This document shows, piece by piece, positions 1 to 9,140 of a stretch of DNA of 64,000 nt (the stretch's first letter is position 1; each line of letters starts with the position of its first letter). The DNA is from Parapedobacter koreensis (GTDB lineage: Bacteria > Bacteroidota > Bacteroidia > Sphingobacteriales > Sphingobacteriaceae). The position numbers and the translations under genes are program-made. The notes under the pieces are model-generated. The model made no database searches. It was not told the DNA's origin and saw nothing but the letters and a program-made list of their open reading frames with translations. The stretch spans positions 62,001 to 126,000 of the forward strand of contig NZ_FNZR01000009.1 in assembly GCF_900109365.1 (NCBI RefSeq). Direction: 5' to 3'.

Positions 1-2
1 GA

Positions 3-1274
3 CAGCAAGTACAGGAAAATAACGTACAGGCTGCGCTGGATAAGTACAGCAACGCACTGAATGCTCCCAACTCCTCACTGGCCGAACAGTGGAATAAACG
101 GTGGCCCGTAGTCACTGCTGCCGCAAAAGCCGCTTATTATGCGCAGTCTAATAGCTTGAAAGCGCAGGCCCGCTTCATTCGGGCGACCATCAACTTTGAA
201 TTGGCTATGTTATGGGGCCCTATCCCGATCATCGACCAAGAGAACATGCGGGAGGCCAGGCAGCCCCTGACGGATGTTTTTGATTTCATCATCAAAGACC
301 TGGAATTTGCCGCAGAGTATCTTGAAGACACGCAATCCGACAAGAAAATCCCTACAAAAGGGGCAGCATTGGCCTTGTTGGGGAAAGTATACCTGTCCGC
401 ACCGGAAGAAACGGGTTTCCGCGACTATGAGCGGGCCATCTCCTATTTTGACCAGGTCATTCCGCAGTATGCACTCCTGGATAACTATGCCGATTTATTC
501 AACACGACATTAAACCAAAATTCATCGGAGTCCATATATGCCTTCCAATTCATCAATCTCTCTCCTGATAACAACATGGCCCAGCACCATGCCGGCTCAA
601 GGGCGGTGGCTGATTTGGATGGAAACACGTATTTCGGTGGCTATGACCTGATCATGCCGACAGATTATTATGCCAATGATCAGACAAACGGCGGCGTATG
701 GGAGCCCGGTGACACACGCAAATTGGCGAGCATCCGTTATGACTTTACCTTGCCCGACGGCCGTGTACCGACCATCACCTGGACGGGGCAACAGGACGAA
801 CTTGGCCCTCACACCCGTAAATTTGAAGACATCAGGACCCAAGGCGTACAAAACTTCTGGTATTCGGGTGGATTGATTCACTATTTGCGCTTAGCGGATA
901 TCCTACTATGTAAAGCGGAGTGCTTGAATGAACTCAATCAAACCGCTGAAGCTATTCAATTACTGAACACCACCGTACGCAGGCGCGCATTTGGCGGCAC
1001 CATCCCCGAAGGATACTCTTGGGAAGGCATTTCAAGAGAAGAATTACGGGAGCGGATCATGGACGAACGTATTCGCGAACTCGGCTTCGAAGGATGGCGG
1101 AGGATGGATCTCATCCGTACCGGCAAATTGGTGGAATATGTCTCCGAACGCAATCCCTGGGCTAAAGCAGAGGGAGCAATACGGGAATTCCACAACCGCT
1201 ATCCAATTCCGGAATCTGAAATCAAACAGAATGATATGATCAACGAAGAGGACCAAAATCCGGGATACAACTAA
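3..1274 (+). CDS. RagB/SusD family outer-membrane nutrient-binding lipoprotein, 5' end outside window
   Basis: This is the C-terminal part of a SusD-type glycan-binding lipoprotein, which sits on the cell surface and caps a SusC TonB-dependent channel. The reading frame is open from the left edge (first full codon at 3), so the lipoprotein signal and any SusC partner lie outside. Visible hallmarks are the TPR-like stretch with KAQARFIRA, the segment 'PTKGAALALLGKVYL', and the C-terminal block RIRELGFEGWRRMDLIRTGK followed by the usual ending in which 'YPIPESEI' precedes 'NPGYN'. An internal TTG at 156 is only an apparent start, because coding similarity continues upstream of it. A bidirectional terminator follows, so the gene probably ends its operon. 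The substrate cannot be told from sequence. Confidence 0.93.
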   Translation, partial: QQVQENNVQAALDKYSNALNAPNSSLAEQWNKRWPVVTAAAKAAYYAQSNSLKAQARFIRATINFELAMLWGPIPIIDQENMREARQPLTDVFDFIIKDLEFAAEYLEDTQSDKKIPTKGAALALLGKVYLSAPEETGFRDYERAISYFDQVIPQYALLDNYADLFNTTLNQNSSESIYAFQFINLSPDNNMAQHHAGSRAVADLDGNTYFGGYDLIMPTDYYANDQTNGGVWEPGDTRKLASIRYDFTLPDGRVPTITWTGQQDELGPHTRKFEDIRTQGVQNFWYSGGLIHYLRLADILLCKAECLNELNQTAEAIQLLNTTVRRRAFGGTIPEGYSWEGISREELRERIMDERIRELGFEGWRRMDLIRTGKLVEYVSERNPWAKAEGAIREFHNRYPIPESEIKQNDMINEEDQNPGYN

Positions 1275-1308
1275 GTATTATTCCTTGTTCGGCCCTATAC
1301 CGGCGGCC

Positions 1309-1355
1309 AAAAATCCATTGCTGTGTTCAGTACGTTGACATGGCAATGGATTTTT
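1309..1355 (+). terminator. Intrinsic terminator after the SusD gene
   Basis: A 13-bp perfect inverted repeat (AAAAATCCATTGC at 1309-1321 and its complement at 1343-1355) forms a stem with a 21-nt loop. It starts with an A run and ends with a T run, so it could work on either strand. It separates the SusD gene from the small lipoprotein gene. Confidence 0.8.
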
Positions 1356-1416
1356 GCTGTGCCCCCTTTGGCATGGCCTTTGCCTTTTTTACCTTGTAAA
1401 ACAAAACTATATCATT

Positions 1417-1794
1417 ATGAAAAATCAAATGAAAGTATTTGGGGCGTTAGTGATAGCTTCATTGATGTTTGTAGTTTCATGTGACAAGGACACTGATCCT
1501 GCAGATAGGGACGTATTCGTAGGAACCTATGAAGGGACAATTACCTTCAATGACAGCGAACGAACAATCACGGACGAGGATGGCCGAGTGACGGTAACGA
1601 AAGTAGGTGATTCTTACTCGTTTATCTTCGGTAGCGGCATACCGGATATCACGGGCGTTCGTTTCGAACAAGGTGATGACAATGTCTATGTCGGCATTGG
1701 TGAAGGATTTACAGGCATCCGGATTACGGCAAGTTCACTCAACATAGCGGTAACAAACGGCCAAGGCACGTGGACTGCGGATTGCAGCCGATAA
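1417..1794 (+). CDS. Small putative lipoprotein, unknown function
   Basis: I do not recognise this protein of about 125 residues. The start chosen is the ATG at 1417, giving MKNQMKVFGALVIASLMFVV then Ser-Cys, a clean lipoprotein signal with the lipidated Cys near residue 23. An in-frame TTG at 1354 would add a long, implausible N-terminal stretch. The mature part is acidic and beta-rich in appearance (repeated 'GTYEGTITF', 'VTVTKVGDSYSFIFGSG'), resembling small beta-sandwich or lipocalin-like surface lipoproteins of Bacteroidota, but no catalytic motif is visible. It is flanked by intrinsic terminators on both sides and so is probably a single-gene transcript. Confidence 0.7.
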   Translation: MKNQMKVFGALVIASLMFVVSCDKDTDPADRDVFVGTYEGTITFNDSERTITDEDGRVTVTKVGDSYSFIFGSGIPDITGVRFEQGDDNVYVGIGEGFTGIRITASSLNIAVTNGQGTWTADCSR

Positions 1795-1808
1795 TTATAC
1801 TTAATTTT

Positions 1809-1839
1809 AGGGGCGACCGGTGACGATCGCCCCTTTTTT
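1809..1839 (+). terminator. Intrinsic terminator after small lipoprotein
   Basis: The stem GGGGCGA (1810-1816) pairs with TCGCCCC (1827-1833) across a 10-nt loop and is followed by a run of six T. Confidence 0.85.
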
Positions 1840-1866
1840 CTTATTTTGCGGGCCTATAAGAAACGT

Positions 1867-2565
1867 ATGGAAAGTGTGACACCAAGTAAACAAGGCAAGA
1901 CAACCCGAACAAAAACATGGACAAAGGCAAAAAATGGTAACATCAGCTTTATTCTGTTGATTACCATTGGTACAGCGTTTTTTTTGGTTTCATGCACGCT
2001 GGACAAGCAGGCCAAAGCACTAAGGGCCCTTGAAAAATGCCGCTATGAATTTGTCTCCGCAGACAGTGTGTTTTTAGCCGGTACAGATATAAACAAATTC
2101 ATCGCCAATGGGCGATTAGACATCAGCCGTCTCCCTGGTGTCGCACTGGGTTTCCTAAACCGTGATATCCCACTTTCGGGCATCCTACGCATCCAAATCA
2201 CCAATCCTACGGACAACTTGGCGGGAATCAGTCAGTTTGCTTACAAAATAGCCATCGAAGATAAGGAAGTGATCGATGGCACCTCAGATTTGCCAATAGA
2301 AGTGCCTCCCGGACAAACCATCACCGTACCGGTAAAACTACAGACCAACGTATATAAATTTCTTTCAGACGGGCAAACACTTGATAGGTTGCTTACATTT
2401 ATTCAGCGTGCACAAAGCGGGACTGCGGACGAAAAAATCAATTTAACATTCAATATCAAACCCACCCTTGCCCTGGGCAACAAGCAAATCAACTATCCGG
2501 GCTATATCCGTATAGATAAACAGGTAGATGCCGACTTGCTCATAAAAAATGGCCTTATCCGTTAA
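1867..2565 (+). CDS. LEA type 2-like lipoprotein
   Basis: This is a predicted lipoprotein of about 232 residues. A hydrophobic stretch leading to FFLVSC gives the lipobox. The mature domain ('RDIPLSGILRIQITNPTDNLAGISQFAYKI', 'VPPGQTITVPVKL', then 'NIKPTLALGNKQINYPGYI') has the pattern of the LEA14/WHy-like domain seen in many Bacteroidota lipoproteins: a beta-sandwich with an 'N-P-T/N' turn. Function is unknown. The ATG at 1867 leaves an unusually long basic N-region of about 26 residues before the hydrophobic core, and a TTG at 1846 is also in frame, so the start is uncertain. Its stop codon overlaps the rfbB stop codon by four bases in convergent orientation. Confidence 0.75.
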   Translation: MESVTPSKQGKTTRTKTWTKAKNGNISFILLITIGTAFFLVSCTLDKQAKALRALEKCRYEFVSADSVFLAGTDINKFIANGRLDISRLPGVALGFLNRDIPLSGILRIQITNPTDNLAGISQFAYKIAIEDKEVIDGTSDLPIEVPPGQTITVPVKLQTNVYKFLSDGQTLDRLLTFIQRAQSGTADEKINLTFNIKPTLALGNKQINYPGYIRIDKQVDADLLIKNGLIR

Positions 2566-3614
2566 CGACTTGCATATTGCTCTTCATAGTACTGCTGGTA
2601 ATGTCCGGAAGTAACGTCCTGTAGCCATTCTTCATTGGCCAAGTACCAGTCTACCGTCTTTTCCAGCCCTTCTTCAAATTGCAGGCTAGGTTTCCACCCC
2701 AATTCGCGCTTCAGCTTGGTCGCGTCAATGGCATAGCGGAGATCGTGGCCGGCACGATCTTTAACGAAGGTGATAAGTTGGGCCGATTCGCCTGCTGGCC
2801 GTCCCAGTTTACGATCCATGATGCTGCACAGCAAACCGATAAGGTCAATATTTTTCCATTCATTATGCCCACCGATGTTGTAAGTTTCTCCTGCGGCCGC
2901 CCGATGAAAAATCACATCAATGGCACGGGCGTGATCTTCAACCCACAGCCAATCACGCACATTCTCTCCCTTGCCGTACACAGGCACAGGCTTATTGTTC
3001 TTGATATTATTGATGGCCAATGGAATAAGTTTTTCTGGAAAATGGTGCGAACCGTAGTTGTTGGAACAATTGGAGATGACCGTATCAATGCCATACGTAT
3101 CGTGATAAGCACGCACAAAATGGTCTGACGAGGCCTTGGAAGCCGAATAAGGTGAGTGCGGATCGTATTTGGTGTCTTCCGTGAACATGCCCGTATCCCC
3201 CAAAGCGCCATAGACCTCATCGGTAGAGACATGGTAAAATCGGTGTGTATCGTATGCACCCTGCCAATAGTTTCGGGCAGCATTCAGGAGCACAACGGTG
3301 CCCACCACGTTGGTCAGCACAAAATCAATGGGGTCGCTAATAGAGCGGTCTACATGTGACTCGGCGGCAAGATGGATAATGGCATCCGGTTGCTCCGAGG
3401 CAAACAAGCTGTCGATAAATGGCGCGTCGGTAATGTCGCCTTTGACAAAGCGGTAATTTGGTTGTGTTTCGATATCCCGAAGATTGGCCAGATTACCGGC
3501 ATACGTGAGGTTATCAAGATTAATGATTTGGTATCCGGGATACGTGTTCACAAACCGACGCACGACATGAGAACCGATAAAACCAGCACCACCTGTTATG
3601 ATTATTTTCTTCAT
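2562..3614 (-). CDS. rfbB: dTDP-glucose 4,6-dehydratase
   Basis: The enzyme converts dTDP-glucose to dTDP-4-keto-6-deoxyglucose, the second step towards dTDP-rhamnose and other deoxysugars for surface polysaccharide. At 350 residues it is normal length for this extended short-chain dehydrogenase. Visible features are the Rossmann motif GGAGFIGSH near residues 8-16, the catalytic Thr-Asp-Glu of 'HVSTDEVYG' near 131-133, and Tyr156/Lys160 in YSASK. It is the last gene of uxs-galE-rfbB, 29 nt after galE. The partner genes rfbA, rfbC and rfbD are not in this window. Confidence 0.95.
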   Translation of the reverse strand: MKKIIITGGAGFIGSHVVRRFVNTYPGYQIINLDNLTYAGNLANLRDIETQPNYRFVKGDITDAPFIDSLFASEQPDAIIHLAAESHVDRSISDPIDFVLTNVVGTVVLLNAARNYWQGAYDTHRFYHVSTDEVYGALGDTGMFTEDTKYDPHSPYSASKASSDHFVRAYHDTYGIDTVISNCSNNYGSHHFPEKLIPLAINNIKNNKPVPVYGKGENVRDWLWVEDHARAIDVIFHRAAAGETYNIGGHNEWKNIDLIGLLCSIMDRKLGRPAGESAQLITFVKDRAGHDLRYAIDATKLKRELGWKPSLQFEEGLEKTVDWYLANEEWLQDVTSGHYQQYYEEQYASR

Positions 3615-3643
3615 CTTTACCTGAATTATTTCACCTTGCGAAA

Positions 3644-4675
3644 TTAATCATTTAGTGGATTATCCTTCAAATACTGCTCCCATTTCCACGCCGAACGCAT
3701 CATTTCTTCAATACCCAATTCAGCTTTCCATCCCAGTTCATCGGTCGATTTGGACACATCACCCCATACCTGCTCCACATCGCCCGCGCGGCGGGGGCCT
3801 ATCTGGTAATCGAGCTTCACGCCTGTAGATGCTTCAAAAGCCTTGATAACCTCCAGTACGGAATTGCCCTTGCCCGTACCGATATTGAAGACATCGTAGT
3901 TGCCGTTTGGATTTCCTTTCTCGAGCAGCCTGATAGCCGCCACATGGGCTTTGGCTAAATCCACCACGTGAATGTAATCGCGGATGGCCGATCCATCCGA
4001 TGTATTGTAGTCATTTCCAAATACAGTAATCGGCCCGCGTTTGCCGATCGCACTTTGTGTAATGAAGGGCACAAGATTTTGGGGAATACCCAATGGCAGC
4101 TCACCGATGAGCGCACTTTCGTGTGCCCCTACCGGATTGAAGTACCGGAGGGATACGATGTTGTAATTAGGGAACGCCGCGGCAGTTTCCGACAACACTT
4201 CTTCCGAGACCTGTTTCGTATTGCCGTAAGGCGACTCTGCCCGCTTTACCGGAGCTGCCTCCGTGACGGGCAATGCATCGGGCTGGCCGTATACGGTACA
4301 GCTTGATGAAAACACAAAATTCACCGGCTTTCCCTGATAGGCATTCAGCAGGTTGATGAGTGAAAAAAAATTGTTGTAATAATATTTCAGTGGTTCACGA
4401 ACGGATTCTCCTACTGCCTTATAGGCCGCAAAATGAATAATGCCCGTAATGTCGGGGTGATTAGCGACAAATTGCCTGACCTTTGCCTCATCGCAAAGAT
4501 CAAATTGGTAGAACTCGGGTTTGACACCGGTGATTTTACGGATTTGCTCCAGTACGCCAGCGTTCGAATTGGATAGATTATCGATTATCACGGGCGTATA
4601 ACCGGCATGTTGCAATTCTACGACAGTATGGGATCCGATATAGCCCGTACCGCCTGTCACTACTATTTTAGCCAT
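3644..4675 (-). CDS. galE: UDP-glucose 4-epimerase
   Basis: GalE interconverts UDP-glucose and UDP-galactose with bound NAD. The 343-residue protein shows GGTGYIGSH (8-16), the 'SSSCTVYG' segment with the active-site Ser near 124-125, and Tyr150/Lys154 in YGNTK. The C-terminal substrate-binding part with 'GPRRAGDVEQVWGD' is typical of GalE. Its start codon lies directly against the uxs stop codon, so the two are probably translationally coupled. It supplies UDP-galactose for envelope polysaccharide or for galactose catabolism; no other Leloir pathway gene is nearby, which favours the envelope role. Confidence 0.95.
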   Translation of the reverse strand: MAKIVVTGGTGYIGSHTVVELQHAGYTPVIIDNLSNSNAGVLEQIRKITGVKPEFYQFDLCDEAKVRQFVANHPDITGIIHFAAYKAVGESVREPLKYYYNNFFSLINLLNAYQGKPVNFVFSSSCTVYGQPDALPVTEAAPVKRAESPYGNTKQVSEEVLSETAAAFPNYNIVSLRYFNPVGAHESALIGELPLGIPQNLVPFITQSAIGKRGPITVFGNDYNTSDGSAIRDYIHVVDLAKAHVAAIRLLEKGNPNGNYDVFNIGTGKGNSVLEVIKAFEASTGVKLDYQIGPRRAGDVEQVWGDVSKSTDELGWKAELGIEEMMRSAWKWEQYLKDNPLND

Positions 4676-5659
4676 TTATTGTTTGTTATAATAGGTAAAG
4701 TCCTTGTGTTTTATCTCCTTATCCGGCAGGGACTTGAAATACTCATAGGTGATGCGCAGCCCCTCGGCACGGCCCACCCGGGCCTCCCAGCCCAGCAGCT
4801 CACGGGCCTTGGTGATGTCCGGCCGCCGCTGCTTGGGGTCGTCCACCGGCAAATCCCTGTATACCAGCTTCTGGGTGGTGCCCGTCAGCTTGATGATTTC
4901 CTCGCCGAACTGCCTGATGGTGATCTCATCCGGGTTGCCGATGTTCACCGGGTAGGGGTAGTCGCTGTGCAACAGCCGGTAGATGCCCTCCACCTGGTCG
5001 TCCACGTAGCAGAACGAACGGGTCTGCGAGCCATCGCCGAACACCGTGAGGTCCTCCCCGCGCAGCGCCTGCCCGATGAAGGCCGGCAGCACCCGCCCGT
5101 CGTTGAGCCGCATCCGCGGGCCGTAGGTGTTGAAGATGCGCACGATGCGGGTCTCCAGCCCGTGGAAGGTATGGTAGGCCATGGTGATGGCCTCCTGGAA
5201 GCGCTTGGCCTCGTCGTACACGCCCCGCGGCCCCACCGGGTTCACGTTGCCCCAGTACTCCTCCGGCTGCGGGCTCACCGTGGGGTCGCCGTACACCTCC
5301 GAGGTGGAGGCCACCAGGATGCGGGCCCCCTTGGCACGGGCCAATCCCAGCAGGTGGTGGGTACCCAAAGAGCCCACCTTCAGCGTCTGGATGGGAATCT
5401 TCAGGTAGTCTATCGGGCTGGCCGGGGATGCGAAATGAAGGATGTAGTCCAGCTTGCCCGGCACATGCACGAACGTGGAAACATCGTGGTTGTAAAACTC
5501 GAAATGCTCCAGGCTGAAAAGGTGCTCGATGTTACGGAGATCCCCCGTAATCAGATTATCCATGCCGATGACGTGGTAATCTTCCTTGATGAAACGGTCG
5601 CATAGGTGAGAACCCAAAAAACCTGCGGCACCGGTGATGAGTATGCGTTTTCTCGACAT
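4676..5659 (-). CDS. UDP-glucuronate decarboxylase (UDP-xylose synthase)
   Basis: This 327-residue extended SDR enzyme is expected to turn UDP-glucuronate into UDP-xylose. It has GAAGFLGSH near residues 10-18, '[10 protein letters not shown]' near 117-126 and Tyr148/Lys152 in YDEAK, and the sequence '[16 protein letters not shown]' is characteristic of the UXS group. The start is placed at the ATG at 5659 because the motif should fall within the first 20 residues; the longer in-frame ATG at 5731 would add a basic leader unlike the family. The middle of the gene (about 4750-5460) is far richer in G+C, especially at third positions, than its neighbours, while both ends look like host DNA. Confidence 0.92.
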   Translation of the reverse strand: MSRKRILITGAAGFLGSHLCDRFIKEDYHVIGMDNLITGDLRNIEHLFSLEHFEFYNHDVSTFVHVPGKLDYILHFASPASPIDYLKIPIQTLKVGSLGTHHLLGLARAKGARILVASTSEVYGDPTVSPQPEEYWGNVNPVGPRGVYDEAKRFQEAITMAYHTFHGLETRIVRIFNTYGPRMRLNDGRVLPAFIGQALRGEDLTVFGDGSQTRSFCYVDDQVEGIYRLLHSDYPYPVNIGNPDEITIRQFGEEIIKLTGTTQKLVYRDLPVDDPKQRRPDITKARELLGWEARVGRAEGLRITYEYFKSLPDKEIKHKDFTYYNKQ

Positions 5660-5697
5660 AATTGCGCAGTATAACCGATTAAGGAAACGGTTTTTGA

Positions 5698-5705
5698 TAT
5701 ATTTG
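5698..5705 (+). promoter_or_regulatory. Promoter -7 element for waaA
   Basis: TATATTTG is an exact match to the Bacteroidota TAnnTTTG element and ends 27 nt before the waaA start codon. A convincing -33 TTTG is not seen. Confidence 0.5.
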
Positions 5706-5732
5706 CTGCGAATATAACGATTTATCGTCAAG

Positions 5733-6971
5733 ATGTGGGTGATCTATTTCTTCGGAATAAAAATTTATGGGCTGTTAATTTGGATTTTGTCACCTTTCAA
5801 CGACAAGGCAAAAAAGTGGATCCATGGACGGAAAGGATTACTCGCACAGGTCGCCAGGGAAGTCGACCGTCATAAGGGTTGTATTTGGTTCCATTTTGCT
5901 TCCTTGGGAGAGTTTGAACAGGGGCGCCCTGTATTGGAAATGCTCAAATTACAGCGGCCAGGCAAACCCATTGTCATTACCTTCTACTCACCCTCAGGAT
6001 ATGAGATACGGAAAAACACACCCCTTGCTACACATGTATTTTACCTGCCTGAAGATACCCCACAAAACGCGGCAATCTTTATCCAACTAATCAACCCTGA
6101 AATGGCCATATTCACGAAATACGAATATTGGTATTTTTATTTCAAAACCTTGGCCTCCAAAGGCATACCGCTATATCTGATTTCGGCCATTTTCAGGCCG
6201 AACCAAGTGTTTTTCAAGTGGTACGGCGGTTTCTTCCGGCAAACGCTTGGTTATGTTACCTATTTTTTCACCCAAAATGAGGAAAGCCGTTTACTATTGA
6301 ATCGCTTAGGTTTCACCCATGCGAGCGTAGCTGGTGATACCCGTTTTGACCGCGTAGTAACATTACCGGAAACACGGAAACACATCCCTGAAATCGAAGC
6401 GTTTGCCAATGGCAATCCGGTGCTGATAGCGGGTAGTACTTGGCCGGCCGACGAACAATTATTAACACATATACAGGAGCGGTTTTCTTCATGGAAAATC
6501 ATTATTGCTCCGCATGAAATCCATGAAGAACACCTTTGTGCCATTGAGAAATTGTTTCCACAAGCCATTCGGTTTTCCGACAGCCAATTGGCCACCGATC
6601 ACCGATCGCCAGCCCGTGTCCTCATCATTGACAACATAGGTATGCTTTCTTCGCTCTACGCCTATGGCACGATAGCTTACATAGGCGGAGGCTTTGGTGT
6701 AGGTATCCACAATACGCTGGAAGCAGCTGCATACGGGCTTCCCGTAATTTTCGGACCCAACTACCGCAAATTCCAGGAAGCGAAAGACTTGATTGCGAAC
6801 GGAGCAGGCTTCAGTATACCGGACGGCGCGGCATTAGTAAACGCCTTCAGTCAATTGTGCAATACACAGCTGCGGGAGCAGGCGGGAAATACTGCAAAAC
6901 AATATGTACAGGATCATGCAGGGGCAACTGCCCGGATACTTAGCCACTTAAACGTGGATGGCGATAATTAA
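5733..6971 (+). CDS. waaA: 3-deoxy-D-manno-octulosonic acid (Kdo) transferase
   Basis: WaaA transfers Kdo from CMP-Kdo to the lipid A precursor at the inner face of the cytoplasmic membrane. The 412-residue protein begins with a hydrophobic anchor (about residues 1-20) as in the family. It has the N-domain motif [14 protein letters not shown] with Glu60 (the expected general base), '[10 protein letters not shown]', and the C-domain glycosyltransferase-B signature '[36 protein letters not shown]'-type region near residues 310-350 that binds the CMP-sugar. It is divergent from the nucleotide-sugar operon, consistent with a shared role in envelope glycan synthesis. Nine bases separate its stop from the convergent hemW stop. 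Confidence 0.95.
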   Translation: MWVIYFFGIKIYGLLIWILSPFNDKAKKWIHGRKGLLAQVAREVDRHKGCIWFHFASLGEFEQGRPVLEMLKLQRPGKPIVITFYSPSGYEIRKNTPLATHVFYLPEDTPQNAAIFIQLINPEMAIFTKYEYWYFYFKTLASKGIPLYLISAIFRPNQVFFKWYGGFFRQTLGYVTYFFTQNEESRLLLNRLGFTHASVAGDTRFDRVVTLPETRKHIPEIEAFANGNPVLIAGSTWPADEQLLTHIQERFSSWKIIIAPHEIHEEHLCAIEKLFPQAIRFSDSQLATDHRSPARVLIIDNIGMLSSLYAYGTIAYIGGGFGVGIHNTLEAAAYGLPVIFGPNYRKFQEAKDLIANGAGFSIPDGAALVNAFSQLCNTQLREQAGNTAKQYVQDHAGATARILSHLNVDGDN

Positions 6972-6980
6972 TCATACACG

Positions 6981-8105
6981 TTAAACAAACAGTTCTGCAG
7001 CAATGTGGTCTGCGAGCAGCTTGCCGTTTTGGGTAAGGGTGGCTACCGACCCTGTAAGTACCACGGCAGCATTTGACATAAAAGGCTGTAGCCCTGAATA
7101 AAGGGCGTCGCGGCAGTCCTTACCAAACACTTGTTCCACATGGTTCAGGTCTATTCCCCAGATGGTGCGCAAGGCCGTCATAATATATTCATTGAATTTA
7201 TCCTGCTCACTCAATGATTCCCTGTCATAGGGCAATACGCCAGCCTGTAGGGCCCGGATATATTTAGCATTATTACTTACATTCCACTGCCTGCTGTGCC
7301 CGTTGAACGAGTGAGCCGATGGGCCAATGCCGAGATAGGCTATGCCCTTCCAGTAATTACTGTTGTGGCGTGCGTAATGTCCCGGCCTGGCAAAATTGGA
7401 TATTTCATAGTGTATATAACCGTTGGCAGTGAGCATCTCCATCAGGTATTCAAATTGGGCTGCACTTTGCCCTTCGTCCATAGCAGATTGCTTGCCCTTA
7501 CGGATAAAAGCGGCCAATGCGGTTTGCGGTTCCACAGTCATGCTGTAGGCTGAAATATGCGGAATACCGAAATCCAGCAGCCTGCCAATGTTATCGTGCC
7601 ATTTGCCAGACGTAAGCAATGGATAGCCGTAAATGAGGTCGGCAGTGATATCCGTATATCCCGCATCCTGCACACGCTGTAATGCTTGCTTTGCTTCATC
7701 TGCAGTATGCGCTCGATTCATCCAACGTAAATCTTCTTCAAAAAACGATTGTATGCCGATGCTGAATCTGTTGATAGGCGTTTTCTTTAATGCTTGTAGT
7801 TTCGTACTGCTGAGGTCATCCGGATTAGCCTCGATGGTAATTTCAGCATCAGGCTGAATGTGGAAGCGCGCAGCAACCTCATCAATAAGTTGCAGGATGT
7901 CAATCGCCTCAAGCAACGAAGGCGTGCCGCCACCAAAGTAGATGGATTCCACCGGCTGCCCATTCAAATACGGCACTTGCAGGGCAAGCTCCCGTTGCAT
8001 AGCATGCAGCATTTCATCCTTGTACTTCAATGACGTACTGAAATGAAAATCACAATAATGGCATGCCTGCCTGCAAAAAGGTATATGGAAATAAATGCCG
8101 GCCAT
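6981..8105 (-). CDS. hemW: HemW-like radical SAM haem chaperone
   Basis: This 374-residue protein is of the HemW family (long annotated as oxygen-independent coproporphyrinogen oxidase-like), which binds haem and a 4Fe-4S cluster. The radical SAM motif is Cys11-x3-Cys15-x2-Cys18 in PFCRQACHYCDF. 'YFGGGTPSLL' and 'IEANPDD' are family-typical SAM-contacting segments, followed by 'RFSIGIQSF' and a C-terminal winged-helix-like HemN_C part. The extra N-terminal residues of true HemN are missing, which supports HemW. A TATCTTTG element lies only four bases upstream of the start. Confidence 0.9.
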   Translation of the reverse strand: MAGIYFHIPFCRQACHYCDFHFSTSLKYKDEMLHAMQRELALQVPYLNGQPVESIYFGGGTPSLLEAIDILQLIDEVAARFHIQPDAEITIEANPDDLSSTKLQALKKTPINRFSIGIQSFFEEDLRWMNRAHTADEAKQALQRVQDAGYTDITADLIYGYPLLTSGKWHDNIGRLLDFGIPHISAYSMTVEPQTALAAFIRKGKQSAMDEGQSAAQFEYLMEMLTANGYIHYEISNFARPGHYARHNSNYWKGIAYLGIGPSAHSFNGHSRQWNVSNNAKYIRALQAGVLPYDRESLSEQDKFNEYIMTALRTIWGIDLNHVEQVFGKDCRDALYSGLQPFMSNAAVVLTGSVATLTQNGKLLADHIAAELFV

Positions 8106-8109
8106 GCTG

Positions 8110-8117
8110 CAAAGATA
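8110..8117 (-). promoter_or_regulatory. Promoter -7 element for hemW, close to the start codon
   Basis: On the minus strand TATCTTTG exactly matches TAnnTTTG. Its last base is only five positions from the ATG, so the mRNA would have almost no leader. Confidence 0.5.
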
Positions 8118-8140
8118 GTTAGCTTTTTATTAAATAATTG

Positions 8141-8675
8141 AAGGATTTATTTTGGCAATTTCTGCTGGCCGCAGGGGCTTTTTTGCGTTTGTGCGCAAGG
8201 CTTTTTCGTCCTCCATGCCGGACAGGCGTGGTACTTTTGCGATCAAAAGTACCCAAAAATCACCGCTTGGATCTTTTGCTACAAAGGTAGTGCATCAACC
8301 TGCTTGCCGCAAAATCTCCTATGCGGTAAGCCAAGCTATACGGAGGGTTGTTGCTGAAAGCCGGACGTGATTATCATCGGAGCCGGACCGGCTTAGGCCG
8401 TGGAGGAAGCCATCGGCAGCGAAGCATCCCCCTGTGGGAATAAAACGCGGTAGCGGACGTATTTAAGCAGACCGACGAAGCGAAGTAAGGGCACAGCGGG
8501 GGCGTCTGCGGGATGCGTCCGGGGATGCCGCAACGGATGGCAACGGAGCGGCCAGCCGAAGCGCTTTGGTTACTTTGGCGCGCCAAAGTAACATGCCCGC
8601 GCGGCATAGAGCGCAAAAGAAAGTCGCTTCCAGCGACAAAGGCCTGCATGGCCGCATGTGCATAAATTAAACCTT
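8141..8675. repeat. Dispersed non-coding element, copy A (about 535 bp)
   Basis: This stretch matches 29206-29700 over most of its length in the same orientation. The left end AAGGATTTATTTTGGC and the complement of the right end, AAGGTTTAATTTATGC, agree at 12 of 16 positions, so the element has imperfect terminal inverted repeats. It contains a hairpin at 8230-8253 (10-bp stem, CGAT loop), a perfect 24-bp palindrome at 8569-8592, and a second hairpin at 8593-8607. Short reading frames within it (for example 8374-8649 and 8463-8663 on the minus strand) are Arg/Pro/Ser-rich and look like translated repeat, not genes. It fills the divergent gap between hemW and the YjbQ gene. No transposase is present. 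Confidence 0.85.
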
Positions 8676-8715
8676 CCTTTCCATTACAAAAAGAAAAAAC
8701 TCCTATCTTTCAACC

Positions 8716-9138
8716 ATGGAAATCTTCCAACAACAGCTGGTATTGCGGGCACGGCCAAGGGGGTTCCACCTCATCACTGCGGAAATAAATGACCGGTTAT
8801 CTGCCATTTCCCATTGGAAATCGGGGATATGCCATGTGTTTATCCAGCACACGTCGGCATCGCTCACTATCAATGAAAATGCAGACCCTACGGTACGGGG
8901 GGACTTCGAAACTTATTTTAATAAGGCCGTTCCGGAAAACGATCCAGACTATCTCCACGACTACGAAGGAGCTGATGATATGCCTGCCCACATCAAGGCC
9001 TCAATGATGGGCGTTTCGCTGACCATACCCATCGAAAACGGACAATTGGCACTGGGTACATGGCAAGGGGTATACCTTTGCGAGCATCGCAATCGTGGTG
9101 GTAGCAGGCGACTGGTGATCACGGCTTGGGGGGCATAA
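8716..9138 (+). CDS. YjbQ family (UPF0047) protein
   Basis: This 140-residue protein is a clear member of the YjbQ/UPF0047 family, a small trimeric beta-fold protein sometimes reported to have weak thiamine-phosphate synthase activity; its true role is unsettled. Characteristic segments are 'HVFIQHTSASLTINEN' (conserved His and Asn), 'YEGADDMPAHIKASMMG' and 'GTWQGVYLCEHRNRGG' near the C-terminus. Length matches the family. A near-consensus TATCTTTC ends four bases before the ATG. It has no operon partner: repeat copy A lies upstream and a terminator downstream. Confidence 0.9.
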   Translation: MEIFQQQLVLRARPRGFHLITAEINDRLSAISHWKSGICHVFIQHTSASLTINENADPTVRGDFETYFNKAVPENDPDYLHDYEGADDMPAHIKASMMGVSLTIPIENGQLALGTWQGVYLCEHRNRGGSRRLVITAWGA

Positions 9139-9140
9139 AA

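Noticed and set aside
4607-5605. 332-codon plus-strand frame opposite the UDP-xylose synthase gene
   Set aside because: It is antisense to a well-supported enzyme in a G+C-rich region where stop codons are rare by chance; its His/Val/Arg/Gln-rich translation matches no family and it lacks a promoter.
8374-8663. Minus-strand small proteins in the intergenic repeat
   Set aside because: Both frames lie in the repeat, differ in frame between copies A and B, and are disrupted by the variable hairpins, so they are translated repeat and not genes.
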